From the NCBI RefSeq assembly GCF_036170895.1, contig NZ_CP108036.1, forward strand, positions 3,286,001 through 3,350,000: a stretch of DNA of 64,000 bases, in the 5' to 3' direction. Below are positions 1 through 9,182 of this stretch, piece after piece. A model generated the notes under the pieces. That model ran no database searches and was not told where the DNA came from. It saw only the letters and a list, made by a program, of their open reading frames with translations. Made by a program: the position numbers and the translations under genes. The DNA is from Streptomyces erythrochromogenes (GTDB lineage Bacteria; Actinomycetota; Actinomycetes; Streptomycetales; Streptomycetaceae). The stretch's first letter is position 1, and the number at the start of each line of letters is the position of its first letter.

Positions 1-998
1 GTGACCGGGTCGAAGGTGTACGAGTCCTTCAGCCCCTGGTAGCCGATCGAACCGTCGGCCGACGGATAGCCCTTGTTCCCGCTCATCACCAGCACCCGGC
101 CGTCCGACAGCTGCACGTGCCCCGCGCAGAACATGTCGACCGGCGTCGGGATGGTCTTGAACGACCCGTTCGCAGGGTCGTAGACGGCGGACGTGAAGGT
201 GCCCGCGTTGAACTGCGCGATGTCGTTGCCCGAGCCCGCGATCAGCAGCACCTTGCCGCCCCCAGAGCCTCCGGCCTGGGAGGTGCCCCCGTTCAGCACG
301 ACCGCGTGCATGGAGCGCACCGGGTTCTGCGCCGGGATCACCTGCCACTTGCCCTTCGCGCACTCCTCCGCCGTACCCGAACAGGCCGGCTGCGGAGGGA
401 CCGCCCCCACCTCCTCCAGCGCGTAGTCGTCGGAGGTGAGCGTGCCCACGCCGTACACCGACAGACCCCAGGCGATCTTGTCCGTGTTCGGCGGGACGAC
501 CGGCGTACGGACCTCCGTACGCGCCCACCCGGCACTGACGGGCGGATTCTGCAGGTCGGTCCAGTACTGCCAGCCCGACGTCGTGTCACGGCGGAACACC
601 GTCACCGACACGTCCGGGGTGTTCGACTTGTACCAGGCGGACAGGTCGTACTGCCTGCCCGGCGTCACCGTCGGCGCACACGTGGTGTTCTCGGTGACCA
701 GCGCCTTGCGGTCGCCGTCCACCCGACGGGTCAGGGACACCTTCATCGCCTTGGTGCCGCTGTGCGCGTCGGCGACGGTCGAGAAGGTGAAGTCGTTGTC
801 GCCCCAGCCGGACTTGGACCAGCAGGACGGCATGTCGGAGCCGGCGGCGCCGGCGGTCTCGAAACCGGGATTGGAGAGCAGATTGGGCGGACCGGCCGTG
901 GCCTGCTGCGGTGCGGTGAGCAGCAGACCCGCGGTCATCGCCCCGACGGCGAGCAGTGCGGCACGCCGCCCCGCCCTCCGCCGGAAGATCGGACGCAT
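1..998 (-). CDS. Secreted galactose-oxidase/GlxA-like radical copper oxidase (3' end outside window)
   Basis: Only the first 332 residues are inside the window. They begin with an Arg-rich signal peptide (about 1-36), then a lectin-like carbohydrate-binding domain (about 38-190), then the start of a kelch/galactose-oxidase beta-propeller. The motif DMFCAGH (Cys about 291) and SYTFDP (Tyr about 327) occupy the places of the cross-linked Cys-Tyr cofactor of galactose oxidase. Their spacing of 36 residues is what I recall for Streptomyces GlxA (Cys121/Tyr157). The copper-binding His residues lie beyond the edge and cannot be checked. AAAGGAAC precedes the ATG. It is the last gene of a co-directional run of three glycosyltransferases, so it probably oxidises sugar ends of the glycan they make. 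A non-enzymatic kelch protein is the alternative. Confidence 0.8.
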   Translation of the reverse strand, partial: MRPIFRRRAGRRAALLAVGAMTAGLLLTAPQQATAGPPNLLSNPGFETAGAAGSDMPSCWSKSGWGDNDFTFSTVADAHSGTKAMKVSLTRRVDGDRKALVTENTTCAPTVTPGRQYDLSAWYKSNTPDVSVTVFRRDTTSGWQYWTDLQNPPVSAGWARTEVRTPVVPPNTDKIAWGLSVYGVGTLTSDDYALEEVGAVPPQPACSGTAEECAKGKWQVIPAQNPVRSMHAVVLNGGTSQAGGSGGGKVLLIAGSGNDIAQFNAGTFTSAVYDPANGSFKTIPTPVDMFCAGHVQLSDGRVLVMSGNKGYPSADGSIGYQGLKDSYTFDPV

Positions 999-1021
999 GG
1001 AAAGGTTCCTTTCTGTGCGGC

Positions 1022-2257
1022 TCAACTCCTGGTGTGACGCCCCGAATCGGACGGGGAAGCATCGACCCGGGACGCATCGACCCGGGACCCGTCGACCGGG
1101 GACGTACGGCGCGGCAGATAGACCAGGGCCTCGGTCGCCGCGAACCGCAGGACGAAGGTGGTCACCAGCGCCAGCGCCGTGGCGGGCAGCACCCCCATCC
1201 CGAGCTGGGCGACGAACACCGCGATCAGCGGGATGCGCAGCAGCAGATCGGCGTTGGCGAGCAGCGCGAACCGGCCCACCCGGTCCGCCCAGTGACGGTG
1301 CCGGCGCCGCTCCCGGAAGAGCAGGACCTCGATGAGGACGAAGTTCCACAGCACCCCGGCCTGGTTCGCGACGATCTCCGCCGGGAGGTAGTGCATCCCC
1401 GCGCCCGTCAGCAGCCACAGCGCCGCCAGGTTCGGCACGAAACCCGTCAGCCCGATCAGCCCGAAGCCGATCATCCGCGCCAGCGGGGCCGCCGAACGCA
1501 ACGACGCCAGGTGCGCCAGGAAGCGCATGCCCTCACGCGCCGTCGACTTCGACTCCCCCGCGAAGCGCTCCTGGAAGACGAAGGGCACCTCCGCCACCGC
1601 GGCCGGACGGCAGCGCACCGCCAGCTCCAACAAGATCTTGTAGCCGAGCGGTTCGAGGGCTCCGGCGGTCACCGCCGAGCGGCGCATCGCGAAGAACCCG
1701 CTCATCGGATCGCTGATCCCGCGCAGCGCCCGCGGGAAGAGCCCCTTCGTCAGCCACGTCGCACCGCGGGACACCGCGACGCGGTAGCTCCCGGCGAGCC
1801 CGGCCCGGCTGCCGCCGCTGATGTAGCGGGAGGCGACCACGAGGTCGGCGCCGGTGCGCTCGCCCTCGCCGACGAGTTCCGGGACCAGGTGGGGCGGGTG
1901 CTGCAGGTCGGCGTCCATGACGACGATCCAGTCGGTGTCCGCCCGCCCGATCCCCTCCACGACCGCCCCGCCCAGGCCGCCCTCGGCCACCTCCCGGTGC
2001 AGGACCGACACCGGAAAGGGATGGTCGGCGGCGGCCTTCTCGATGACGGCGGGGGTGTCGTCCGTGGAGTCGTCCACGAACAGCACCGCGCAGGGCCGGT
2101 CGCCCGGGAGCGCCTGCCCGAGTCGGCGCAGCAACTCCACGATGTTCCCTGCCTCGTTGAAGGTCGGGATGATGAGGGTGACACTGCCGGCCACAACGCG
2201 CGGAGCGTGTTGCTCCGCATCGACCGGGGCACGCAGGGACCACAGGTCCTCGCTCAT
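1022..2257 (-). CDS. GT2 polyprenol-phosphate sugar transferase fused to GtrA membrane domain
   Basis: The protein has 411 residues. Residues about 25-240 form a GT-A family 2 domain of the dolichol-phosphate mannose synthase type: the start motif LIIPTFNEAGNI, then VVMDADLQHPP as the metal/nucleotide-binding DxD. Residues about 255-385 are a four-helix GtrA domain, usually a lipid-linked sugar flippase or anchor. Such enzymes load a sugar onto polyprenol phosphate, which GT39-type transferases use as donor, and a GT39 gene ends only 6 bp upstream. The oxidase gene follows 23 bp downstream, so the four genes look like one transcription unit. Sugar identity is unknown. Confidence 0.88.
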   Translation of the reverse strand: MSEDLWSLRAPVDAEQHAPRVVAGSVTLIIPTFNEAGNIVELLRRLGQALPGDRPCAVLFVDDSTDDTPAVIEKAAADHPFPVSVLHREVAEGGLGGAVVEGIGRADTDWIVVMDADLQHPPHLVPELVGEGERTGADLVVASRYISGGSRAGLAGSYRVAVSRGATWLTKGLFPRALRGISDPMSGFFAMRRSAVTAGALEPLGYKILLELAVRCRPAAVAEVPFVFQERFAGESKSTAREGMRFLAHLASLRSAAPLARMIGFGLIGLTGFVPNLAALWLLTGAGMHYLPAEIVANQAGVLWNFVLIEVLLFRERRRHRHWADRVGRFALLANADLLLRIPLIAVFVAQLGMGVLPATALALVTTFVLRFAATEALVYLPRRTSPVDGSRVDASRVDASPSDSGRHTRS

Positions 2258-2263
2258 GGCGGC

Positions 2264-3934
2264 TCAGCTCCCACTCTCGCGGTCGGTGCGGCGGATCTCG
2301 ATGCGGTCCTCACCCGAACCGAAGACGGCCACCACGGTCGAATGCTCCAGCGCGGCCCTCACCGTGGGCAGCTCCACCGCGTCACGGCGCACCGTGGGCG
2401 AGGAAACCACGTAGTCGATGTCCCGCCAGCCGCCCGGCAGGGTCTTGGTGACCGCGGGGTCCAGGTCGGCCTTGTAGAACCAGATGGCGCCCGGCCCCGG
2501 CTCGAAACCGTGGTGCACGGCGTCCAGCCAGAGCGCGTCGTCGAGCAGCACCCGGGTCCCCGCGGGGTCGGCGACCTCGCTGCCGAGCCACGCCGCGGCC
2601 TGCCGGTACGGGCCGTTCGCGTCGACCGTCAGCGCGGTGCGGTTGCCCTCGTACCAGCGCGGCAGCACGTACACGGCCGCCGACGCGGCCAGTACGCCGA
2701 GCACCGCCCAGCGCACCCACACCCGCACCCCGCGCGCCCCGGCCCCGCGGCGGCGGCGCAGCACGGCGTGCGTGACGCTGGCCGCGCCGCCCGCCAGGAC
2801 CAGGGCGAGGAACGGCAGCGCCTGGATCACGTACATCGCGGGCAGGTAGCCCGACGGCCGCATCGCGACGACGGCGAGGATGACGGCGGCGAGCGCCGGA
2901 CCGGCCAGCGCCCGGGCGGTCACCGACCAGCGCACCGTGACGATCAGCAGCCCCGCGCCGGCCAGACCGCCGAGCGGCAGGACGGTGTCGTAGTACAGCC
3001 AGGACCGGAACACCCCGTTCGAACCGGAACCGGGCGTGAGGATGAAACCGGACCCCTCGCGGCCCATCTGGTAGGTGATGCCGTCGATGAGCGAGACGTG
3101 GCCGGAGCCCGGCAGCAACTCGCCGTTGAGCAGGGCGTACAGCGGGTACGACAGGCCGATCAGCGCACAGGCGGTGACGGCCCCGGTAACGGCGAACTTC
3201 CTGGTGTCGCGGTGGCTGTGCCGCCACATCGTCACCAGCAGCGCCGGCAGCACCACCAGCATCGTCTCCTTGGTGAGGACGGCGGTGGCGGCCGCCAGCC
3301 CGGAGGCGAAGTGGTGCCACAGATGGCGGTTCGGCGACGCGGCGAGGCAGAACGCCAGCAGCATCCACATCACGGCGATGTTGTCGAGGAAGATCTCCCG
3401 CTGGAGGACCACGGACAGCGGCGACAGCCCGAAGAGCGCCATCGCGAGCCCGGCCGCCCACCGCGGCAGCCACAGCCGGCGCGCCAGCACGTACAGCAGC
3501 ACCGAGGAGGCGGCGGACACCGCGAGCATCGAGAACCGCATCGGTGCGACGGTCATCCACTCCGGGACGAACAGCGACGGCAGGTACGTCAGGGCCGCCA
3601 CCTGGATCCAGCCGAGCGGCGGATGGTCGTACCAGTACGTGTAGTGGGCCAGGCCCTCGCCCTGCTGGACCGCCCACGCCTGGGCCAGGTAGGTGCCCTC
3701 GTCGTCGCTCAGCGTCGGGAAGTTCGTGATGTTCCAGCCCTGGACGGCGACGATCACGAGCAGCAGGGCCCCGCACAGCAGCAGGTCGGGGCGGGAGGAG
3801 CGGAAGCGCACGAGCGGGCGGACGGGCGGGGCCGGACGGACGCCGAGCCCGCCGGCCGCGGTGCGCCGGGCGGGGACGGCCGGGGTCTCGGTCCCGGGCC
3901 CGGGGGCAGTGGCCGTGGGCAGGGTGGCGGTCAC
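2264..3934 (-). CDS. GT39/ArnT-like integral membrane glycosyltransferase
   Basis: The protein has 556 residues starting at a GTG that overlaps the upstream stop (GTGA, 4 bp). This is why the true gene is much shorter than the open frame, which continues to 5437. A Pro/Ala-rich cytoplasmic N-terminus (1-45) is followed by about ten hydrophobic helices. The first extracellular loop carries SDDEGTYLAQ (about 76-85), the acidic motif used by GT-C enzymes, and DHPPLGW follows, as in ArnT/PMT relatives. The C-terminal part is a soluble extracellular domain. It should transfer a sugar from polyprenol phosphate to an envelope acceptor, with the downstream GT2-GtrA protein supplying the donor. Confidence 0.87.
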   Translation of the reverse strand: MTATLPTATAPGPGTETPAVPARRTAAGGLGVRPAPPVRPLVRFRSSRPDLLLCGALLLVIVAVQGWNITNFPTLSDDEGTYLAQAWAVQQGEGLAHYTYWYDHPPLGWIQVAALTYLPSLFVPEWMTVAPMRFSMLAVSAASSVLLYVLARRLWLPRWAAGLAMALFGLSPLSVVLQREIFLDNIAVMWMLLAFCLAASPNRHLWHHFASGLAAATAVLTKETMLVVLPALLVTMWRHSHRDTRKFAVTGAVTACALIGLSYPLYALLNGELLPGSGHVSLIDGITYQMGREGSGFILTPGSGSNGVFRSWLYYDTVLPLGGLAGAGLLIVTVRWSVTARALAGPALAAVILAVVAMRPSGYLPAMYVIQALPFLALVLAGGAASVTHAVLRRRRGAGARGVRVWVRWAVLGVLAASAAVYVLPRWYEGNRTALTVDANGPYRQAAAWLGSEVADPAGTRVLLDDALWLDAVHHGFEPGPGAIWFYKADLDPAVTKTLPGGWRDIDYVVSSPTVRRDAVELPTVRAALEHSTVVAVFGSGEDRIEIRRTDRESGS

Positions 3935-5283
3935 TGGCGGCTGTCCTCTCGGATCGCGGTGGAGGCGGAGGCGGAAGCAGTTGCGGAGGCGGAAGCAGTT
4001 GCGGAGACGGCCGGGACGGTGACGGCCGGGACGGTCGTCAGATGGGCGCCGGTGTGACTGGTCAGCTCCCACTCGTTGCGGCCCCGCTGCTCGCGCCAGA
4101 CGGCACGGATCGCTGCGCCCGCGAGCATCACCTGGTAGAACGGGCCGCCGACCACGAGCTTGACGTAGTGCACGAAGCGGACCCGCAGGCCGTACTGCCG
4201 GCCGAAGTCGTGCAGGCCGACGATCTCGAAGACGAACGTCACCATCGCCGTGATCATGGGCAGGAAGGTGATGATCGCGATGCCCACGGGGACGTCGAGG
4301 AAGACCGCGACGGCGAAGTTGACCGGGATGATCACACCCGACGCCGCCTGCATGAACGGTGTCATCAGCGTGTAGCGGGCGAGCCAGCGCTGGCCCCGGC
4401 CGGGCAGCTGCTGCCAGTCCTTCTTCCGGTACACCTGCAGGAACCCCTGGTTCCAGCGGGTGCGCTGCTTGAACAGGCTCACCAGCGAGCCCGGCGTCTC
4501 CTCGCGGGTCACCATGTCGGAGTCGTAGGCGACGACGACCTTCTTGCCGACCGACGACAGCCGCACCCCCAGGTCGCAGTCCTCGGCCAGGCAGTCCTGG
4601 TCCCAGCCGCCGGCCTCGCGCAGCACCTCGGTGCGGACGAAGACGGTGTTGCCGCCCAGCGGGATGAACCCCTTCTCGGCGTGCAGGTGGAGCCGGGAGC
4701 GGAACCAGAAGAAGTACTCCAGGCAGTTGCGCAGGCTGTACCAACTGGAGTGGAAGTTGATCAGCTGGACCCCGCCCTGGACCACGTCGGCACCGGTGGA
4801 CCGGAAGGCGTGGTCGACGTGGGCCAGCAGCTCGGGATGGACCTGGTCCTCGGCGTCGAAGACCCCGACGATGTCGCCGCGGCAGGACGGCAGGGCGGTG
4901 TTGAGGGCCTTCGGCTTGTTCTTCGTCTCGTGGTGGTCGACGACCACCCGCACCCGGGCCGGCTCGCGGGCCGCGGCCCGTTCGGCGACGGCAGCGGTCT
5001 CGGGGTCGTCGTGCCCGACGATCACGATGATCTCGTAGTCGGTGTGGCTCGATTCCAGCAGCCGGTCGATGGTGTGCTCCAGCACCGCCTGCTCGTGGCG
5101 GGCGGGCAGCAGCAGCGAGAACGCCAGGCGCCCCTCCCCGTCGGGACGGTCGAAGCGCGTGGCGGCGAGCGTCTCCGGCGTCCGCCACGCGTGCATCTGC
5201 CACCAGAGCGTGAACGCGGCCATCCAGAAGAGCGCCAGTGAAATGACAGCAATGAACACAGACGTGTACAAAAGGCCCCCCAC
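3931..5283 (-). CDS. Processive GT2 synthase (cellulose/chitin-synthase-like, CslA-type)
   Basis: The protein has 450 residues. One N-terminal helix (about 5-30) precedes a GT-A catalytic domain with DAEDQ (143-147), EDCD (234-237) and QRTRW (273-277), the D, DxD, D and Q/RxxRW set of processive beta-glycan synthases. Two or three C-terminal helices follow. The tail (about 420-445) is an Ala/Ser/Thr low-complexity run encoded by short direct repeats near 3958-4005. The GTG start has only a weak GGCGGG upstream. This is the first gene of the glycan operon. A -10-like TAATCT lies at 5415-5420 in an AT-richer upstream patch. CslA/GlxA pairs elsewhere in Streptomyces make a tip polysaccharide, and this looks like a second, enlarged version. 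Confidence 0.87.
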   Translation of the reverse strand: MGGLLYTSVFIAVISLALFWMAAFTLWWQMHAWRTPETLAATRFDRPDGEGRLAFSLLLPARHEQAVLEHTIDRLLESSHTDYEIIVIVGHDDPETAAVAERAAAREPARVRVVVDHHETKNKPKALNTALPSCRGDIVGVFDAEDQVHPELLAHVDHAFRSTGADVVQGGVQLINFHSSWYSLRNCLEYFFWFRSRLHLHAEKGFIPLGGNTVFVRTEVLREAGGWDQDCLAEDCDLGVRLSSVGKKVVVAYDSDMVTREETPGSLVSLFKQRTRWNQGFLQVYRKKDWQQLPGRGQRWLARYTLMTPFMQAASGVIIPVNFAVAVFLDVPVGIAIITFLPMITAMVTFVFEIVGLHDFGRQYGLRVRFVHYVKLVVGGPFYQVMLAGAAIRAVWREQRGRNEWELTSHTGAHLTTVPAVTVPAVSATASASATASASASTAIREDSRQ

Positions 5284-5513
5284 AGACCCGCCACCCCCAG
5301 GCGGCGATCAGAAAACCCCCCGGAGACTCGCGGCAGGCCCCCCGGCCCGCCGCCGCCCCGCTTCCCCCCGGACGCACCCCCCAGCGCGCCGTCCCGGTGA
5401 CTCCCGAAGCCATGAGATTAGGCAGGGAACATGACATCCAGCCTCAGCGTCGATGAAATACGTGTTTCTGAATCGACATATACACAAACGGAATTGACGG
5501 CACTCCGGGCACT

Positions 5514-7580
5514 TCAGGGACGAACCGCACCCAACTGCTCCGCCAGCTCGACCGGGTCCGTCGTAGGCCGCGCGCAGACGAAATGTCGACACACATACGC
5601 CGCCGGAAGGTCGTGCACCAGTGTGCGCTCGGCCAGAAGAGGGAACTCCCCCTCGCCGCCCTCCGCGGGCTGCGGCAGCCCCACCGCCACCACCGCACCA
5701 GGAGCCGTCCCCAGCAACGCCGCCCGGTGCAGCGCCGTCCGCGCCGGATCCTCCGGATGCCCGACCACCGCCACCTCGCGCGGCCCGTCCAGCAGCGCCT
5801 CGGCCACCGACAGCCCGTGCCCGATGAAACGCGGCACGCGCGGACCCAGCGCCTGCACCACCCCGAGTGCCCGCTCCGCCGCCGTACGGTGCGCCTCCGA
5901 ACCGGTGTGCGCCGCGTACGAGAGCAGCGCGCCCGCGGCCGCCGTCCACCCGGACGGCGCGGCCGTGTCCGTCGGATCCTGCGGCCTGCGGATCAGCTTC
6001 TCCGCATCGTGCGCCGTGTCGTACAGCGACCCGTCCTCGGCGGTGAAGCGGTCCAGGACCAGGTCCAGCAGGAAACCGGCGAACTCCAGCCACACCCCCT
6101 CACCGGTCACCGCCGCCAGGGCGAGGAAACCCTCCGCGACGTCGCCGTAGTCCTCCAGCACCCCCGCGTTGGCACCCACGTGCCCGTCCTTGCTGGTCCG
6201 CGCGAGACGGGGAGCCCGGCCGGCGGCCGCGTCGAAGTGCACCCGCACCAGCAGGTCCGCGGCCTCGGTCGCCCGCTCCACCAGGTCGGGCCGATCGAAG
6301 TACGCACCGCACTCCGCCAACGCCGCGATGGCCAGGCCGTTCCACGCGGCGACGACCTTGTCGTCCCGCCCCGGCGCGGGCCGCTCCGCCCGCGCCGCCA
6401 GCAGCCGCTCCCTGATCCCGGCGATCCGCTCCGCGTCCACCGCCGGCCCGTCCTGGGGCAGCTGGAGCACGGACGCGCCGTGCTCGAAGGTGCCCTCCTC
6501 GGTCACCCCGAAGTACCCGGCGGCCAGCACCCCGTCGTCCTCGCCGAGCACTTCCCGCAACCGGTCCGGCGTCCAGGCGTAGTACGCCCCCTCCACGTGC
6601 TCGCCGGTCAGCGGATCCTCGCTGTCGGCGTCGAGGGCGGACGCGAAACCGCCCTGGGCGGTCCGCAGCTCCCGGACCATGAAGTCGGCGGTCTCCAGCG
6701 CCACCCGCCGCGCGAGCTCCGAACCGGTGGCCCGCCACAGGTGGGCGTAGACCCGGCAGAGCAGGGCGTTGTCATAGAGCATCTTCTCGAAGTGCGGGAC
6801 CACCCACTCCCGGTCCACCGAGTACCGCGCGAACCCGCCGCCGAGCTGGTCGTAGATCCCGCCGCGCGCCATCGCCTCACAGGTGTCGGCGGCCATCTGC
6901 AGCGCACCCTCGGACCCGGTGCGGGCGTGATGGCGCAGCAGGAACTCCAGCACCATGGACGGCGGGAACTTCGGCGCCCCGCCGAACCCGCCGCGCACGG
7001 CGTCGTACTCGCGCGTCAGCCCGAGCAGCGCCTGCGCGAGCTCCTCGGCCCCCGGGGTCCCGGCCTTCCCGTAGTCCAGCTGCCGCCCGGCCAGGTCCCG
7101 CACGATCTTCTGCGCGACCTCGGCGACCTCCTCGGGCCGCCCCACCCAGGCGGCCCGCACGCCTTCGAGCACCTGCATGAAGGAGGGCATCCCGTGCCGG
7201 GGCTCGGGCGGGAAGTAGGTCCCGAAGTAGAACGGCTCGGCGTCCGCGGTGAGGAAGACGGTCATGGGCCACCCGCCCTGCCCGGTGGCGGCCTGCACGG
7301 CTTCCATGTAGACGGCGTCGACGTCGGGCCGCTCTTCCCGGTCCACTTTGATGTTGACGAAGTGCTCGTTCATGTATGCGGCGGTCAGTTCATCTTGGAA
7401 ACTCTCGATCGCGAGGACATGACACCAGTGACAAGAGCTATACCCAACGCTTAGCAGAACGGGTACGCCCCGCTCGCGCGCCTCGGCGAAGGCCTCCGGC
7501 GACCACGGCCACCAGTCGACGGGGTTGTCCGCGTGCTGGAGCAGGTACGGCGAGGTCTCGTTCGCAAGGCGATTCGGCAT
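5514..7580 (-). CDS. DUF255 thioredoxin-fold protein (YyaL/SPATA20 family)
   Basis: The protein has 688 residues from ATG 7580 (a GTG at 7601 would add seven residues; the family usually starts MPNRL). Residues 1-165 are a thioredoxin fold with the CxxC in [12 protein letters not shown]. The rest is an alpha/alpha-barrel like N-acylglucosamine epimerases and glycoside hydrolases. The length is normal. Function is unproved in bacteria; a disulfide- or cellobiose-related role is only inferred. The codons over the CxxC region (about 7380-7455) are unusually AT-rich (TAT, TCT, TGT, CAT, AGT, CAA, GAA) against the rest of the gene, and a serine recombinase gene ends 47 bp upstream. Confidence 0.92.
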   Translation of the reverse strand: MPNRLANETSPYLLQHADNPVDWWPWSPEAFAEARERGVPVLLSVGYSSCHWCHVLAIESFQDELTAAYMNEHFVNIKVDREERPDVDAVYMEAVQAATGQGGWPMTVFLTADAEPFYFGTYFPPEPRHGMPSFMQVLEGVRAAWVGRPEEVAEVAQKIVRDLAGRQLDYGKAGTPGAEELAQALLGLTREYDAVRGGFGGAPKFPPSMVLEFLLRHHARTGSEGALQMAADTCEAMARGGIYDQLGGGFARYSVDREWVVPHFEKMLYDNALLCRVYAHLWRATGSELARRVALETADFMVRELRTAQGGFASALDADSEDPLTGEHVEGAYYAWTPDRLREVLGEDDGVLAAGYFGVTEEGTFEHGASVLQLPQDGPAVDAERIAGIRERLLAARAERPAPGRDDKVVAAWNGLAIAALAECGAYFDRPDLVERATEAADLLVRVHFDAAAGRAPRLARTSKDGHVGANAGVLEDYGDVAEGFLALAAVTGEGVWLEFAGFLLDLVLDRFTAEDGSLYDTAHDAEKLIRRPQDPTDTAAPSGWTAAAGALLSYAAHTGSEAHRTAAERALGVVQALGPRVPRFIGHGLSVAEALLDGPREVAVVGHPEDPARTALHRAALLGTAPGAVVAVGLPQPAEGGEGEFPLLAERTLVHDLPAAYVCRHFVCARPTTDPVELAEQLGAVRP

Positions 7581-7627
7581 GGGCCCATCCTGCCGCACCA
7601 CCCCGTGCGAGGCTCATGACCTGGCCA

Positions 7628-8938
7628 TCAGGCCGCCGGTTCGGCGCCCTTGATGCGATCGGCCCATTTCCAGACCGGGACCACGCGAGAGTAGTCCCAG
7701 GTCCCGCAACCCTTCCTACCTGGTCTGATCAAAAGGTGACCGAAGACCGAAGCGATCACCTTCCGCTTCTCTTCGAAAGCCATTTCACCCGACTGCCACC
7801 GCAAGCGCATCGGTTCCGGCAGCCGGATGCGACCCTGCCCCTCCTCGGGGAAGAGGAGCCTCTCGATAGCGGCCTCGACGAGCGGCCCGCTGATGGCACA
7901 CCGACCACAGCCACGCCCTGCGATGCAGATGTAGTTGTACGGACTCGTGCGACTGCGCGGGCTCTTGGCGCCTCCCATGAGCTGACCGCAGTCGTCGCCT
8001 CCCGCAAGTCGACCCCCGCAACGCACGAACCCGGTGGCGAGATACTTCGGTCCCGCCGCCCGGCCGGTCAGGCGTGGACTGAGCGGACCCCGGTGCATGT
8101 AGAGGCTTCCGGCCGAGAAGGTCGCACAGACCGCTCTCCACTGCTCGGGCGGGACGATGGCCTGCCACGCCCCGACCAGCGGACTTCCGGTGTCGGGATC
8201 GATCAGCAGCTCGCCCCGGTTGGCTCGGAAGCCGCACACCCTCGGAGCCGTGATGATCTGAGTGACCGATTGGGGGGCCAGACGACCCCCACGAGTTCCC
8301 GTGATCCCCTGCGCATCCCATTCGCGCACCACCTGCCCCATGGAGGCCCCGCCGATCCGGTCCTCGATCGCCTTGCGGACGAGTTCCGACTCCACCGGAT
8401 GCAGCGTCTGCCGGTCCGGCAGCCACCCGAAGGGCCTCGGGCCGCTGTGCGGCAGCCCGTCCATGGCCCGCGACCAGTGCCAGTCCTGGACCCGGCGGCT
8501 GCGCATCTCCCCCTCGGCGGCGGCACCTTGGAGACATGCGGCACCTTGGAGCAGTCCGGCCTTGGTGTACGGATCTCGCAGGCCCTCCCGGGCCACGTAG
8601 ACCCGCCCCGGTGCCGAGGTGAGCGCCGCCATGAAGCGGATGAAGTCCTCGGGCCTGCGGTAGAGGCGGTCGTCCGCGACCGCTACGACGCCCCGCAGCG
8701 GCCCGGCCGCGAAGGCGTGCCCCCGATGGAGGTCGGCGAGGAGGTGGTCGAAGGCGGGGCGTTCCCGGTCGTCCTTGGTTGCGTTGCGTGCGTTGTCGGT
8801 GTAGGTGGCCACCACGACGCAGCCGTGCTCGCGCGCCGTGCGTTCGTTGATGCGGTGCTGGTGGCGTACGCCGCGTGCGTCGCGGTGGGGGGTGTCCTGC
8901 GAGGTTCGGGCGTAGGAGGCGACCGGTATCTGGTCCAT
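7628..8938 (-). CDS. Large serine recombinase/integrase
   Basis: The protein has 436 residues. The N-terminal resolvase domain (about 5-150) carries YARTSQD, with Arg11 and the nucleophile Ser13 in the right spacing. The recombinase domain (about 155-260) contains HSGPRPFGW, and a zinc-ribbon-like part follows (CGG, DCG, YICIAGRGCGRC, about 315-360) with a short tail ending in VVPVWKWADRIK. It is shorter than phiC31 integrase (about 605 residues) and has only a brief coiled-coil region. GGGGAA lies 7 nt before the ATG. No excisionase, phage or plasmid genes are adjacent, so this is an orphan: either a domesticated recombinase or the last gene of a decayed element. Confidence 0.85.
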   Translation of the reverse strand: MDQIPVASYARTSQDTPHRDARGVRHQHRINERTAREHGCVVVATYTDNARNATKDDRERPAFDHLLADLHRGHAFAAGPLRGVVAVADDRLYRRPEDFIRFMAALTSAPGRVYVAREGLRDPYTKAGLLQGAACLQGAAAEGEMRSRRVQDWHWSRAMDGLPHSGPRPFGWLPDRQTLHPVESELVRKAIEDRIGGASMGQVVREWDAQGITGTRGGRLAPQSVTQIITAPRVCGFRANRGELLIDPDTGSPLVGAWQAIVPPEQWRAVCATFSAGSLYMHRGPLSPRLTGRAAGPKYLATGFVRCGGRLAGGDDCGQLMGGAKSPRSRTSPYNYICIAGRGCGRCAISGPLVEAAIERLLFPEEGQGRIRLPEPMRLRWQSGEMAFEEKRKVIASVFGHLLIRPGRKGCGTWDYSRVVPVWKWADRIKGAEPAA

Positions 8939-8969
8939 GGAGCGTTTCCCCGTCGAGAGTTGGTGCGAT

Positions 8970-9023
8970 GTTCGCTACAACGCGCGAACGCCTCGCGGGG
9001 TTACGCCCGGGGGAACGGGCGTA
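8970..9023. repeat. Two short inverted repeats upstream of the recombinase
   Basis: GTTCGC/GCGAAC at 8970-8975 and 8984-8989, and TACGCCCG/CGGGCGTA at 9002-9009 and 9016-9023 (6-nt spacer), sit in the recombinase promoter region. Serine integrase genes often lie beside their attachment site, and such sites are imperfect palindromes of about 50 bp. These could be attP remnants, operators or simply terminator-like hairpins. Confidence 0.4.
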
Positions 9024-9182
9024 TCGCCATGCGGCCTTGGGTGCAGGGGAGTTGGTCTGTTTCGGCTCGGCCGTGCGAAGGAATGACCGCTTCCCTCTGA
9101 ACTAGCTCAGATTCCCTCGCGCGCGGAGGAGTCCCGCAGGACACTTGGGGCACGTTGCCGGAGCTCTCTGAGGGGGATGCCG

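Noticed and set aside
956..4057. A 1033-codon open frame on the plus strand
   Set aside because: It is antisense to two well-supported glycosyltransferase genes, is rich in Arg/Gly/His/Pro/Gln without domain pattern, and has no ribosome site. High GC makes such antisense frames common.
2264..5437. One 1057-residue minus-strand protein
   Set aside because: Its first half runs out of frame across the processive synthase gene. The GTGA overlap at 3931-3934 shows the real GT39 gene starts at 3934.
5583..7454. A 623-codon plus-strand frame
   Set aside because: It is antisense to the DUF255 gene, whose motifs and codon positions are clearly coding.
7628..9176. Complete integrated phage or ICE
   Set aside because: Apart from the recombinase there are no replication, transfer, structural or excisionase genes, and no flanking duplicated attachment site was found.
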